26,891 nucleotides of DNA from Anaerolineales bacterium. GTDB lineage: Bacteria; Chloroflexota; Anaerolineae; Anaerolineales; UBA4823. A program made the translations under genes and the position numbers. How positions within the stretch are numbered: the first letter of the stretch is position 1; each line of letters begins with the position of its first letter. Shown in pieces: positions 1 through 7,897 of the stretch. The stretch spans positions 1 through 26,891 of the forward strand of contig JAFGBV010000126.1 of the NCBI GenBank assembly GCA_016932955.1, given 5' to 3'. The notes beneath the pieces were generated by a model. The model made no database searches and was not told the DNA's origin. It worked only from the letters and a program-made list of their open reading frames with translations.

Positions 1-161
1 AGCCGCCCAAGCCTGAGGAGCCCGTGCAGCCGCCCAAGCCTGAGGAGCCCGTGCAGCCGCCCAAGCCCGAGGAGCCCGTGCAGCCACCCAAGCCTGAGGA
101 GCCCGTGCAGCCACCCAAGCCTGAGGAACCTGTGCAGCCGCCTGAGCCCAAGCAGCCGGTA
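1..161 (+). repeat. 27-bp in-frame tandem repeat (QPPKPEEPV)
   Basis: The unit starts with CAGCC and ends with CCCGTG. Copies lie at 1-26 (cut by the window edge), 27-53, 54-80, 81-107 and 108-134, with a diverged copy at 135-161 reading QPPEPKQPV. Differences between the first copies are mostly third-base changes, so the amino acid repeat is kept while the DNA has begun to drift. Copy number beyond the left edge is unknown. Confidence 0.95.
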
Positions 162-716
162 GAGCCACCCAAAGCGCCAGGGCAGGAACTGCTGGAGGGT
201 GTGCGCGATACATCGGACGCGGTCAAGAATGCTCACGACAGAGTGGAAGGCATTCTCGATGACCTGCCAATCGATGATGAAACCAGAGATGCGATCCGAG
301 AGGAGATCAATCCGATCGGCGAAAAAGCGGAAGAGATCAAAGGTTATGCAGAAAAGGGTTTGGAATACATAAAAGTTCTGGACGAGAATCTGGCTGAGAC
401 CGACAAAATGAAGATCACGCCACAATCACAGGAAGCGTTGGGCTGGTGGCGCGTGACCTTTAAAGCAATTGGTGAAGTCACCGAAAAGTTTGTCGATACG
501 GTGACCGAACCCTTCACCAGCCTGTTTGGCGAACAAGGCGGGGAAAAGGTACAAGAGATCATCCATGAAGCGGTTCCGATAGCAGAATTCGGCGAAGAAC
601 TGAGCAAATTACCCACCAGCGCCGCCAGAAATATTATCGGCGCCCAACAGCGCGATCAGGAAGGCATCGATGATATCATCGACGAGATCTACCCGCGCGA
701 TTGGAGCAGGCAGTGA
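1..716 (+). CDS. Proline-rich repeat protein, 5' partial
   Basis: I do not recognise this protein. The reading frame is open to the left edge and the nine-residue repeat QPPKPEEPV runs off it, so the true start is outside the window; a GTG at 24 lies inside a repeat and is not a convincing start. What is visible is about five and a half repeats (the last ones diverged), then a region of about 180 residues rich in charged helices with no membrane segment, no cysteine and no catalytic motif that I can name. The repeats probably form an extended, stiff polyproline spacer. It ends in TGATG, overlapping the start of the next gene by one base, so it is translationally coupled to that gene and to the FHA protein behind it. 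A role in the same FHA-linked signalling or envelope complex is inference only. Confidence 0.7.
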   Translation, partial: PPKPEEPVQPPKPEEPVQPPKPEEPVQPPKPEEPVQPPKPEEPVQPPEPKQPVEPPKAPGQELLEGVRDTSDAVKNAHDRVEGILDDLPIDDETRDAIREEINPIGEKAEEIKGYAEKGLEYIKVLDENLAETDKMKITPQSQEALGWWRVTFKAIGEVTEKFVDTVTEPFTSLFGEQGGEKVQEIIHEAVPIAEFGEELSKLPTSAARNIIGAQQRDQEGIDDIIDEIYPRDWSRQ

Positions 717-1441
717 TGAGCGATGATTTTCCCACCCAATTGCGCTACCAGCTACGCGATGCAGCATATGCCCGGCTGATGGCATCTGAGAAATTGGGAG
801 CAAGTCTGGCCTCTGCCAGGACGTCACAGCAGCAGCGCATGATCCTGGAGGAGATCGTCAGCAATGGGCAAAAGACGATTGAGCAGATGGGCCACAGCGG
901 CGACCCATACCTGCTGGCTAACACCTACCTCAGCCTGACAGCCGCGTACACTGACCTGGCTGGATTAGAAGAGGCTGCGGCAAAGAAGTATTCGCTGCTG
1001 CGCGAGGCGGGGGAATATGCCGACCTGGCATCTGCCAGCGCGGCGGAAAGCAAGCACAGTATCGTGGCAATCGAAATGCTGCCCTGGCTGCTGAATGTGA
1101 TGACGCGTGCTCTCTACCAAACCTCCGGCTCGCAGAACCAGGCAATGCAACTACGGATCTTGCGGGTGAGCAACCAATTGAAGGCGGCTTTCAAACGTCA
1201 ACAACAGGAGCGCACCCGCGCAGCGCAGGACCTCTACACGGCGCAGCTCCTGCTCCGCGGCCTGGAGGCGGTGAAAAAGCCAAGCGAACGTCGTACAGTG
1301 CTAGTCCAGGCACAAAAGGTCGCCCAGGCTGCCCGCACCACGGCAGTCGGTGCGGGGGATCGTGACCTGGGGGGGAAAATCCAGGCAGAACTGGAGCACA
1401 TCCAGAGCGAGCTGAGACGGCTTGCAGAGAATGCAGTATGA
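716..1441 (+). CDS. Helical protein of unknown function (TPR-like)
   Basis: I do not recognise a named family. The protein has about 241 residues, no signal peptide and no membrane segment, and is almost entirely made of amphipathic helices rich in Ala, Leu, Gln and Arg, for example around the LANTYLSLTAAYTDLAGLEEAA stretch near residues 65-85, which has the look of a helical-repeat (TPR-like) scaffold. The ATG at 716 is chosen because it overlaps the stop of the preceding gene (TGATG); an upstream TTG at 701 in the same frame would lie inside that gene. The end overlaps the start of the FHA gene in an ATGA. The tight coupling suggests the three products act together, perhaps with this one as an adaptor; that is inference. 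Confidence 0.75.
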   Translation: MSDDFPTQLRYQLRDAAYARLMASEKLGASLASARTSQQQRMILEEIVSNGQKTIEQMGHSGDPYLLANTYLSLTAAYTDLAGLEEAAAKKYSLLREAGEYADLASASAAESKHSIVAIEMLPWLLNVMTRALYQTSGSQNQAMQLRILRVSNQLKAAFKRQQQERTRAAQDLYTAQLLLRGLEAVKKPSERRTVLVQAQKVAQAARTTAVGAGDRDLGGKIQAELEHIQSELRRLAENAV

Positions 1442-1959
1442 ACCAACCACGACCACCCCAGGCAATCTGCCCCCGCTGCAACTCGATCAATATCGGCATC
1501 CAGCAGAACTGTCTGCGTTGCGGGACACCCTTGCCGCCCAAAGCCATCCCCCAGCCTCCGGCATTGCCCTCCCCCGCAGTGGAGCCGGTTCTTCCGGTAC
1601 CGCCCGCCCCTTCTCCTGCGGCTCCCAAGCCATCGGCAGTAGCCACCCTGCGCGATGCTGCCCCGTCCGTGGTGAAGCTGGCGATCCTGGACGGCTTGCT
1701 GGCGGGAAAACACTTTCTGATCGAGGAGCTATTCTATATTGGGCGCGAGCCCAGCAATGAGCTGCCGCTGCCAGACCGCAAAGCCTCGCGCCGCCATGCG
1801 CTGATCCAGCACAAAGAGCAAGCATACGTGATTACAGACCTGAACAGCAGCAATGGCACTTATGTCAACGAACAACGCATCACTGCGCCTACGTTGATAC
1901 AAATTGGGGACGTGATCGTGATCGGAGACACACACCTCACCCTGACCCAAGAAGCCTAG
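1438..1959 (+). CDS. Zinc-ribbon and FHA domain protein
   Basis: This is a small soluble phosphopeptide-binding adaptor. Residues 11-28 form a zinc ribbon with two CxxC pairs (C11, C14, C25, C28). A Pro/Ala-rich linker follows (about residues 32-75). Residues about 80-170 are a forkhead-associated domain with the expected signature: GRE near 102, SRRH at 118-121 and LNSSNGTYVN at 135-144. FHA domains bind phosphothreonine peptides made by Ser/Thr kinases; a similar zinc-ribbon plus FHA layout is common in Chloroflexota and Actinobacteria. The start overlaps the previous gene (ATGA). No kinase or phosphatase is visible; one would be expected upstream of the window or elsewhere in the genome. 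The partner is unknown. Confidence 0.9.
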   Translation: MNQPRPPQAICPRCNSINIGIQQNCLRCGTPLPPKAIPQPPALPSPAVEPVLPVPPAPSPAAPKPSAVATLRDAAPSVVKLAILDGLLAGKHFLIEELFYIGREPSNELPLPDRKASRRHALIQHKEQAYVITDLNSSNGTYVNEQRITAPTLIQIGDVIVIGDTHLTLTQEA

Positions 1960-1984
1960 CAGCACTGCGCTTGCGTGGAGCGCC

Positions 1985-3679
1985 ATGATCCAATTCCGAA
2001 ACGTCAGCTTCACCTACCCTAAAGCCGCCCAGCCAGCGCTCCAGCAGATCAACCTGGATATCCCCGACCGAACAGTATGCCTGGTTGCGGGGCATTCGGG
2101 GGCAGGAAAATCCACTTTGCTACGCTGTATTAACGGATTAGTGCCACACTTCAGCGGGGGGAGGCTGGAAGGGACGATCTGCGTGTGGAAGAGCGAGTCG
2201 GCTGTACTGGACCCAGTGCGCCTTTCTCCGCAGGGGATGAGCCAACACGTTGGGTTTGTGTTTCAAGACCCCGAAACGCAGTTCGTAGTCGATGTGGTGG
2301 GGGATGAGGTTGCCTTTGCGCTGGAGAATGCGGCTTTTCCCGCGCAGGAAATGCACGCACGCGTGGAAGAAGCACTGGGATTGCTGGAACTGCTGCCGCT
2401 GCGTGCGCGCCGCGTGGAGACGCTTTCGGGTGGGGAACGCCAGCGGGTGGCAATCGCAGCAGCATTGGCGCTACGCCCGCACGTCCTCGTGCTGGATGAG
2501 CCAACCTCGCAGCTTGACCCGCACGCAGCCGAGGAGGTGCTGCTAACCCTGAGGCGGCTTAACCGCGAGCTGGGGCTGACGGTGGTGCTGGCAGAGCACC
2601 GCCTGGAGCGCATCCTGCCATTTGCCGACCAGATGGTGTTCCTGCGGCAGGGTCAAGCAGGCGTTCTCGAGGGAGCGCCGCGTGAAATCCTCGCCCAGGT
2701 TGACCTGGTTCCACCTGTGGTCGCCCTGGGGAAAGCGCTGAACTGGAAACCGTTGCCCCTGACGGTAGAAGAAGCCAGGCAGCGATTGTGCGAGATTGGG
2801 CAGAGCAAGATGGCCAGCCTGCCAGAAACGCAGACAACCGGGCAAAGCCAAGCAGCCCCACTGATCGAGGTGGATGGGCTGGAGGTTTCCTACCAGCAGA
2901 TCCCTGCGTTGCGCGGCGTGGATATGAGGTTGTACGGCGGCGAGATCGCCGCGCTGATCGGCCCAAACGGAGCAGGGAAAAGCACGCTGCTGCGCGCTCT
3001 GGTGGGTCTGCTGCGCCCGCTGCGGGGGCGGATCCTGGTGGGGGGCGAGGATATTGCCGGGCAAGATACGGCTGAGATCTGCCGGCGGGTGGGCTACCTG
3101 CCGCAGGACCCCAACGCACTGCTTTTCTCCGAAACAGTGCTGGAGGAGCTGCAAGTTACTTTGCATAACCAGGCGCGCTTCTCTGATTCCCTTTCCAACG
3201 AACAGAGAAAAGGCGTGGAGAGGCCGCCGGAGGAGCTCTTGCGGGTGCTGAGACTGGAAGAGAAATTGACCGCATACCCGCGCGACCTGAGCACCGGCGA
3301 GCGGCAACGTGTGGCGCTGGGGGCGATCACGATTGTGCGACCTCAGGCGCTGCTATTAGATGAGCCAACCCGTGGACTGGATTACGATGCCAAGCAGATC
3401 TTGCGAGACCTGCTACGCGGCTGGCGGGATGGGGGAATGGGGATCTTGCTGGTGACGCACGATATCGAGCTGGCAGCAGCGACAGCAGACCGGGTGATCT
3501 TGCTTGAAAAAGGAAAAGTAACCGCCTGCGGCACGCCAGCGCAGGTATTGGGCAGCACGCCGCACTTCACGCCGCAAATGGCGCAGCTTTTCCCAGGCAC
3601 AGGCTGGCTTACCCCGGCAGAGGCCATTGCGCACATGTCTCCGCCCAGCGCCAGTGCCCAGACACCAATCCAGGTTTAG
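1985..3679 (+). CDS. ECF transporter, fused double ATP-binding protein
   Basis: This is the energising subunit of an energy-coupling factor (ECF) vitamin or metal-ion importer, with both ATPases in one chain of 564 residues. The first nucleotide-binding domain has Walker A GHSGAGKS at 36-43, Q-loop FQDPE near 93-97, signature LSGGERQ at 147-153 and Walker B VLVLDE at 167-172. The second has Walker A GPNGAGKS at 326-333, signature LSTGERQ at 435-441 and Walker B ALLLDE at 455-460. Both sites look active. The PQDP/FQDPE Q-loops and the family layout resemble CbiO/EcfA and the fused YkoD type. It normally works with a membrane T protein and a substrate-binding S protein; neither is present in this window. 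The start ATG follows a GTGGAG ribosome site, 25 nt behind the FHA gene. The substrate cannot be told from the ATPase. Confidence 0.92.
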   Translation: MIQFRNVSFTYPKAAQPALQQINLDIPDRTVCLVAGHSGAGKSTLLRCINGLVPHFSGGRLEGTICVWKSESAVLDPVRLSPQGMSQHVGFVFQDPETQFVVDVVGDEVAFALENAAFPAQEMHARVEEALGLLELLPLRARRVETLSGGERQRVAIAAALALRPHVLVLDEPTSQLDPHAAEEVLLTLRRLNRELGLTVVLAEHRLERILPFADQMVFLRQGQAGVLEGAPREILAQVDLVPPVVALGKALNWKPLPLTVEEARQRLCEIGQSKMASLPETQTTGQSQAAPLIEVDGLEVSYQQIPALRGVDMRLYGGEIAALIGPNGAGKSTLLRALVGLLRPLRGRILVGGEDIAGQDTAEICRRVGYLPQDPNALLFSETVLEELQVTLHNQARFSDSLSNEQRKGVERPPEELLRVLRLEEKLTAYPRDLSTGERQRVALGAITIVRPQALLLDEPTRGLDYDAKQILRDLLRGWRDGGMGILLVTHDIELAAATADRVILLEKGKVTACGTPAQVLGSTPHFTPQMAQLFPGTGWLTPAEAIAHMSPPSASAQTPIQV

Positions 3680-3690
3680 GACTCACCCCG

Positions 3691-5028
3691 ATGGCACATC
3701 AGACGCTTCGCTCCTCCTATACCAGCCTTATTGAAAGGCTTAACCGCTTCCCGCAGGGGGCACCGCCCTCTGAAACCCTGTACGCCATCTTGAGCATGCT
3801 GTTCAGCGAACGAGAAGCAGGGCTGGTGGCACAACTGCCGATCAAACCCTTTACGGCAGCGCAAGCTGCACGCATCTGGAAGGTCAGCCAGGCTGAGGCG
3901 CGCACGATTCTCGACCGGCTAGCCAGCCGCGCCATCCTGCTCGACACAGTGAGCCCGCAAGGGATCACAACATACATCCTGCCGCCGCCGATGGCAGGCT
4001 TTTTTGAATTCTCGATGATGCGCTTGCGCGGCGATATTGATCAGAAAGTGCTTGGCGAGCTTTTCTACCAATACTTGAATGTCGAGGAAGATTTCATCCG
4101 GGCGTTGTTCATCCACGGGGAAACGCAACTGGGACGCGTGTTTGTGCAGGAAAGCGCCCTGCCTGCAGAAACTGATCAAACGCTGACCTTACAGGTGCTG
4201 GACTACGAGCGCACCAGCTATGTAATCCGCAGTGCCTCGCAGCGCGGGGTTGGGATGTGCTACTGCCGCCATAAGATGCAGCACCTGGGCCGCGCCTGCA
4301 ATGCGCCAATGGATATCTGCATGACCTTCGGGGATACCGCCGGTTCATTGATCCGCCATGGCTACGCCCGGGAGGTGGATGTTGCTGAGGGGCTGGATCT
4401 TCTCCAGCAGGCACAGCAATACGGGTTGGTGCAGTTTGGCGAAAACGTGCGCGAAAAAGTGAACTTTATTTGTAACTGCTGCGGCTGCTGCTGCGAGGCA
4501 TTGATCGCCGCGCGGCGATTTGGCTTTCTCCACCCGGTGCACACAACCAATTACCTGCCGCGCGTAGATTGGGATGCCTGCAACGGCTGCGGAAAATGCG
4601 TCGAGGCCTGCCCGGTGGAGGCGATGGGCCTGGTTTCGGCCCATGATCCCCACCACCCCCGCCTGCGCAAGGCAAAGGTAGATGAAAACCTCTGCCTGGG
4701 CTGCGGGGTATGCATCTCAACTTGCTCGCGTGGTGGATTGCGCCTGGAGCCACGCGCCAAACGGGTAATCACGCCGCTCGATTCGACGCACCGGGCGGTG
4801 GTAATGGCAATTGAGCGCGGCGTGCTGCAGGAATTGATCTTCGATAACAAGGCGCTTGCCAGCCACCGGGCGATGGCTGCAATCCTTGGGGTGATCCTAC
4901 GCCTGCCGCCAATCCAGCAGATGCTTGCCAGCCAGCAGCTGAAAAGCCGCTATCTGGAAAGCCTGATCACCTGGGGAACAGAGCGCTTTTTACCCGCAAG
5001 ATCAGATCAAGAGGAGGTATTCGAATGA
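3691..5028 (+). CDS. Winged-helix and 4Fe-4S ferredoxin protein
   Basis: This soluble iron-sulfur protein of 445 residues probably senses or transfers electrons. Residues about 50-100 look like a winged-helix unit (AAQAARIWKVSQAEARTILDRL, then a wing). The middle part has CYCRHKMQH near 190-198 followed by further cysteines at the RACNAPMDIC motif, and a dense cysteine run CNCCGCCC at 261-268. Two classic 4Fe-4S motifs follow: CNGCGKCVEACP from residue 297 and CLGCGVCISTC from 335. The C-terminal 100 residues are helical without cysteines. Related proteins are usually annotated only as 4Fe-4S binding proteins. It starts 12 nt behind the ECF ATPase and its stop overlaps the next gene by 4 nt (ATGA). 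A redox-sensing regulator or an electron donor are both possible; its target is not visible. Confidence 0.88.
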   Translation: MAHQTLRSSYTSLIERLNRFPQGAPPSETLYAILSMLFSEREAGLVAQLPIKPFTAAQAARIWKVSQAEARTILDRLASRAILLDTVSPQGITTYILPPPMAGFFEFSMMRLRGDIDQKVLGELFYQYLNVEEDFIRALFIHGETQLGRVFVQESALPAETDQTLTLQVLDYERTSYVIRSASQRGVGMCYCRHKMQHLGRACNAPMDICMTFGDTAGSLIRHGYAREVDVAEGLDLLQQAQQYGLVQFGENVREKVNFICNCCGCCCEALIAARRFGFLHPVHTTNYLPRVDWDACNGCGKCVEACPVEAMGLVSAHDPHHPRLRKAKVDENLCLGCGVCISTCSRGGLRLEPRAKRVITPLDSTHRAVVMAIERGVLQELIFDNKALASHRAMAAILGVILRLPPIQQMLASQQLKSRYLESLITWGTERFLPARSDQEEVFE

Positions 5029-5381
5029 GTCCGCGCTTTTCTTCGCCACCGAATCCAGCCGCATTTCAGGCAGAGGTGTGGGCTGCCGTGAGGCAGATCC
5101 CGGAGGGCAAGGTTGCCACCTACGGGCAGATTGCGGCGCTCGTTCCGCCGCCGCCGGCGATAGACCCTGGCGACTACCGGGCATGGGGGGCGCGTTGGGT
5201 GGGCGGCGCAATGGCTCGCTGCCCGGAGGATGTGCCCTGGCAGCGCGTGGTCAACGCACAGGGCAAGATCAGCCTCCCCGGGCAAGGCGGGCAGGTGCAA
5301 CAAGAACTGCTGGAGGCTGAGGGTGTTGAATTCGACGCCCGTGGGCGGATCAACCTGAAGCGTTACGGCTGGCAGGGCTAG
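5025..5381 (+). CDS. Alkyltransferase-like (ATL) DNA repair protein
   Basis: The 118-residue protein is the C-terminal DNA-binding domain of the O6-alkylguanine-DNA alkyltransferase family. Recognisable parts are PEGKVATYGQIAALV at 26-40, ARWVGGAMARCP at 56-67 and the active-site region PWQRV at 71-75, followed by the GK.SLPG and LL..EGV pieces. In true alkyltransferases this site reads PCHRV; here the alkyl-accepting Cys is Trp72, the hallmark of alkyltransferase-like proteins. Such proteins bind O6-alkylguanine and flag it for nucleotide excision repair without removing the alkyl group. The start is set by the ATGA overlap with the ferredoxin gene. It is not likely to have methyltransferase activity. 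Confidence 0.92.
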   Translation: MSPRFSSPPNPAAFQAEVWAAVRQIPEGKVATYGQIAALVPPPPAIDPGDYRAWGARWVGGAMARCPEDVPWQRVVNAQGKISLPGQGGQVQQELLEAEGVEFDARGRINLKRYGWQG

Positions 5382-5384
5382 GCA

Positions 5385-6017
5385 ATGCCGGAGCAATTGC
5401 CGATCCTGTTGCGCGGGCTGATCATCGGCTTTTCGATTGCCGCGCCGGTTGGGCCGATTGGGGTGCTATGCATTCGCCGCACGCTGGCTGACGGGCGGCT
5501 GGCGGGGCTGGTTTCGGGGCTGGGGGCGGCATGCGCGGATGCTTTCTACGGCAGTGTCGCGGCTTTCGGGCTGGCGGCTATCGCCAACCTGCTGATTGGG
5601 CAGCACACCTGGCTGCGCCTGGTAGGGGGAATCTTCTTGTGCTACCTGGGGATCAAGACCTTTTTCTCCAGGCCGGCTGAAGGCGCGGCGACGGCGGGAA
5701 AACGCAGTCTGCCGGGGGCATTTGCATCCACCTTTGTGCTGACGCTGACCAACCCGTTGACGATCCTCTCCTTCGCGGGGATTTTCGCCGGTTTGGGGCT
5801 GGGGCAATTGAGGCAGGGCGTAGAACAGGCGCTGTTAATGGTTGCGGGCGTTTTCAGCGGATCGGCGCTTTGGTGGCTGCTGCTGAGCGGGGGCGTCAGC
5901 TTGCTTCGTCAGAAGGTGACGGTGGGTATTTTGCAGTGGATCAACCGCCTGAGCGGGGTGGTCATTGCCGGGTTTGGCATGGCAGCATTGATCGGCTTAA
6001 TACCCACCATCTCCTAG
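5385..6017 (+). CDS. LysE/RhtB family exporter
   Basis: The protein of 210 residues is an integral membrane exporter of the LysE/RhtB type, which moves amino acids or similar small solutes out of the cell. It has about six hydrophobic segments and the family motif near the N-terminus, with GFSIAAPVGPIGVLCIRRTL (residues 14-33) matching the usual G..PGP helix region, and a second conserved patch FVLTLTNPLTILSFAGIF near 111-128 (the usual TNP motif). It begins 3 nt after the ATL gene and is the last gene of the string; no T-rich hairpin follows it before the promoter at 6037. The substrate cannot be deduced. Confidence 0.9.
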   Translation: MPEQLPILLRGLIIGFSIAAPVGPIGVLCIRRTLADGRLAGLVSGLGAACADAFYGSVAAFGLAAIANLLIGQHTWLRLVGGIFLCYLGIKTFFSRPAEGAATAGKRSLPGAFASTFVLTLTNPLTILSFAGIFAGLGLGQLRQGVEQALLMVAGVFSGSALWWLLLSGGVSLLRQKVTVGILQWINRLSGVVIAGFGMAALIGLIPTIS

Positions 6018-6036
6018 ATGTAGATGGAGAAGTCGG

Positions 6037-6065
6037 TTGACTCCAGGGAATATCGTGGCTACAAT
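6037..6065 (+). promoter_or_regulatory. Sigma-A-type promoter of the peptide ABC operon
   Basis: TTGACT at 6037-6042 and TACAAT at 6060-6065 are separated by 17 bp, with one mismatch from consensus in each box. The implied start near 6072 gives a leader of about 130 nt. The leader contains a direct repeat GCCTGTAG (6076-6083 and 6134-6141), and a possible hairpin with CCTGT at 6135-6139 pairing to ACAGG at 6151-6155. The ribosome site AAGGAGG at 6191-6197 serves the ATG at 6202. Confidence 0.7.
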
Positions 6066-6201
6066 TAGGAACACAGCCTGTAGAACATCGGTAGATTAGT
6101 GGTAACATAACGATTATTGGTTGAACGGTACAAGCCTGTAGGAAGTATCAACAGGTACCAGACAATCTATGTTTGCTGCCCTTGGCCAATAAGGAGGAAA
6201 A

Positions 6202-7890
6202 ATGAAACTCAACAAATCGATCGCAATTTGGAATCTACTGGTTGTGGCGGCGCTGCTTGCTGCCTGCGGCAGCCCGGCAACTGAAACCGAGCAGCCGATT
6301 GACGGAACCGTGCCCATTGAATCTGAGCCTGTAGTGCTGCGGATTGGATGGGCGGGCTCGCCCGACTCGCTCAACCCGGGTGTGGGAGTGCTAACAGAGG
6401 CTTACGTGCTCTACGAGCTGATGTACGATGCCATGTATCAGCTCAACCTGGATGGCACATTCTCGCTCGAGCTGGCAGAAAATGTGCAGAATTCTGAGGA
6501 TGGAACGGTGTGGACATACACCCTGCGCGAGGGGGTCAAGTTCCACGATGGCCAGCCGCTGACGGCGGAGGATGTGGCTTTCTCGTATAACTTCTACGCC
6601 GCGCACGAGGATTTCCCCTTCCTGCCAATCTACACGGAATACATCGCCAGCGTTGAAGCCAGCGATGAGAAAACCGTGGTAGTCACGCTCAGCGAGGCAA
6701 TCCCGAACATTGAGAGCCAGTTGATGTTCCTCTATGTGCTTCCAAAGCATATCTGGGAGCAATATGACAACGAGGGCGCGGCAGAGTTTGAAAACCTGGA
6801 GATGATCGGCAGCGGGCCGTTCCGGGTTTTGGAATACAGGCAAAATGAGTTCATCCACCTGGCTGCGGTGAAAGACCATTTCCTCTATCCGCCCAAGGTG
6901 GATGAGGTGGTGTTCCAGACCTTCGAGAATCCGGATGCATTGGTGCAGGCGATCAAGACGGGGCAGGTGGATATGATCACCGAGATGCCCGCCACGGCTG
7001 TGGCGTCGCTGCACAACGAAGCGAATGTGGCAGTAGTGAGCGGCTCACCACTGGCGCCCTCGCTGAGCGATATCATCTTCAACCAGGTGACACCCGAAAA
7101 CTGCCCACCAGAAGATGGGGTTTGTTCAGGGCACCCGGCACTGCTAGACCGCAACGTGCGCCTGGCACTGGCCCATGCGACCGATAAGAAAAAACTGATC
7201 GATGTGCTGCTGCTTGGGATGGGCGAACCCGGACTCACGCTGGTTCCCAGCGGATTGGGGCACTGGTATAACAACACAATCCAGGATTACGAATATGATG
7301 TCGCCAAGGCAAACCAGATCCTGGATGATGCGGGCTACCTGGATGCAGATGGAGACGGGGTGCGCGAGTTGCCAGACGGCAGCCAATCGCTAGCCTTCCG
7401 CATGAATTGGCCCAGCGACAGCGTGACGGGGCCTCGTATGGCGGAACTGCTCAGCGAGATGTGGGCGGAGGTGAAGGTCAAGCTGGAGCTACAAGCCCTT
7501 GATCCGGATGCGCTGACGGCGATCTGCTGCCCGGGGTTTGATTACGATATCATCCTGTGGGGTTGGGGGTCAGATCCCGACCCGAGCTTCCTGCTCAGCG
7601 TGTACCTGACAGATGAGATCCCCACTGGCACCAATGAGTCAGGGTATGGCAACCCGGAATTTGACGAATTATACAGCCAGCAGACCGTCACGCTAGATAC
7701 GCAGGAGCGCCAGGATATCATCTGGCAGATGCAGCGCATCGTGCACGAAGATATTGTGTATATCATCCCCTACTATGATCTGACCGTGCAGGCTTATCGC
7801 ACAGACCGTTTTAGCGGGTGGATCACTGATACGCCAAAGCTGGCGCTGGATGATATCACTTCTCTTATTGCCGTCGAGCCGGTGAAGTAA
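6202..7890 (+). CDS. Peptide ABC transporter substrate-binding lipoprotein
   Basis: This is the extracellular solute receptor (SBP_bac_5, cluster C) of a dipeptide/oligopeptide-type importer. The N-terminus is a lipoprotein signal: hydrophobic core at 9-20 and lipobox LAAC with lipidated Cys22. The mature part has the family features: LRIGWAGSPDSLNPG at the start, the YELMYDAMYQLNLDGTF lobe, WTYTLREGVKFHDGQPLTAEDV (the family signature, residues about 110-130) and a C-terminal dissection of the ligand site with WGWGSDPDPSFLL. Its 562 residues fit the family. The ATG follows a strong AAGGAGG. It is first in an operon with one permease, a permease-ATPase fusion and an ATPase. Whether it binds peptides, sugars or nickel complexes is not fixed by sequence; adjacent peptidase genes favour peptides. 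Confidence 0.93.
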   Translation: MKLNKSIAIWNLLVVAALLAACGSPATETEQPIDGTVPIESEPVVLRIGWAGSPDSLNPGVGVLTEAYVLYELMYDAMYQLNLDGTFSLELAENVQNSEDGTVWTYTLREGVKFHDGQPLTAEDVAFSYNFYAAHEDFPFLPIYTEYIASVEASDEKTVVVTLSEAIPNIESQLMFLYVLPKHIWEQYDNEGAAEFENLEMIGSGPFRVLEYRQNEFIHLAAVKDHFLYPPKVDEVVFQTFENPDALVQAIKTGQVDMITEMPATAVASLHNEANVAVVSGSPLAPSLSDIIFNQVTPENCPPEDGVCSGHPALLDRNVRLALAHATDKKKLIDVLLLGMGEPGLTLVPSGLGHWYNNTIQDYEYDVAKANQILDDAGYLDADGDGVRELPDGSQSLAFRMNWPSDSVTGPRMAELLSEMWAEVKVKLELQALDPDALTAICCPGFDYDIILWGWGSDPDPSFLLSVYLTDEIPTGTNESGYGNPEFDELYSQQTVTLDTQERQDIIWQMQRIVHEDIVYIIPYYDLTVQAYRTDRFSGWITDTPKLALDDITSLIAVEPVK

Positions 7891-7897
7891 GCGAGGG

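Noticed and set aside
701..715. TTG start five codons before the ATG of the helical protein
   Set aside because: It lies inside the preceding gene, and the ATG at 716 overlaps that gene's stop codon as expected for coupled genes.
2543..3307. Long - strand open frame opposite the ECF ATPase
   Set aside because: It is a shadow of a high-GC gene with clear ABC motifs on the + strand and has no domain of its own.
5025..5381. True O6-methylguanine methyltransferase
   Set aside because: The methyl-accepting Cys is replaced by Trp72, so transfer of the methyl group is not expected.
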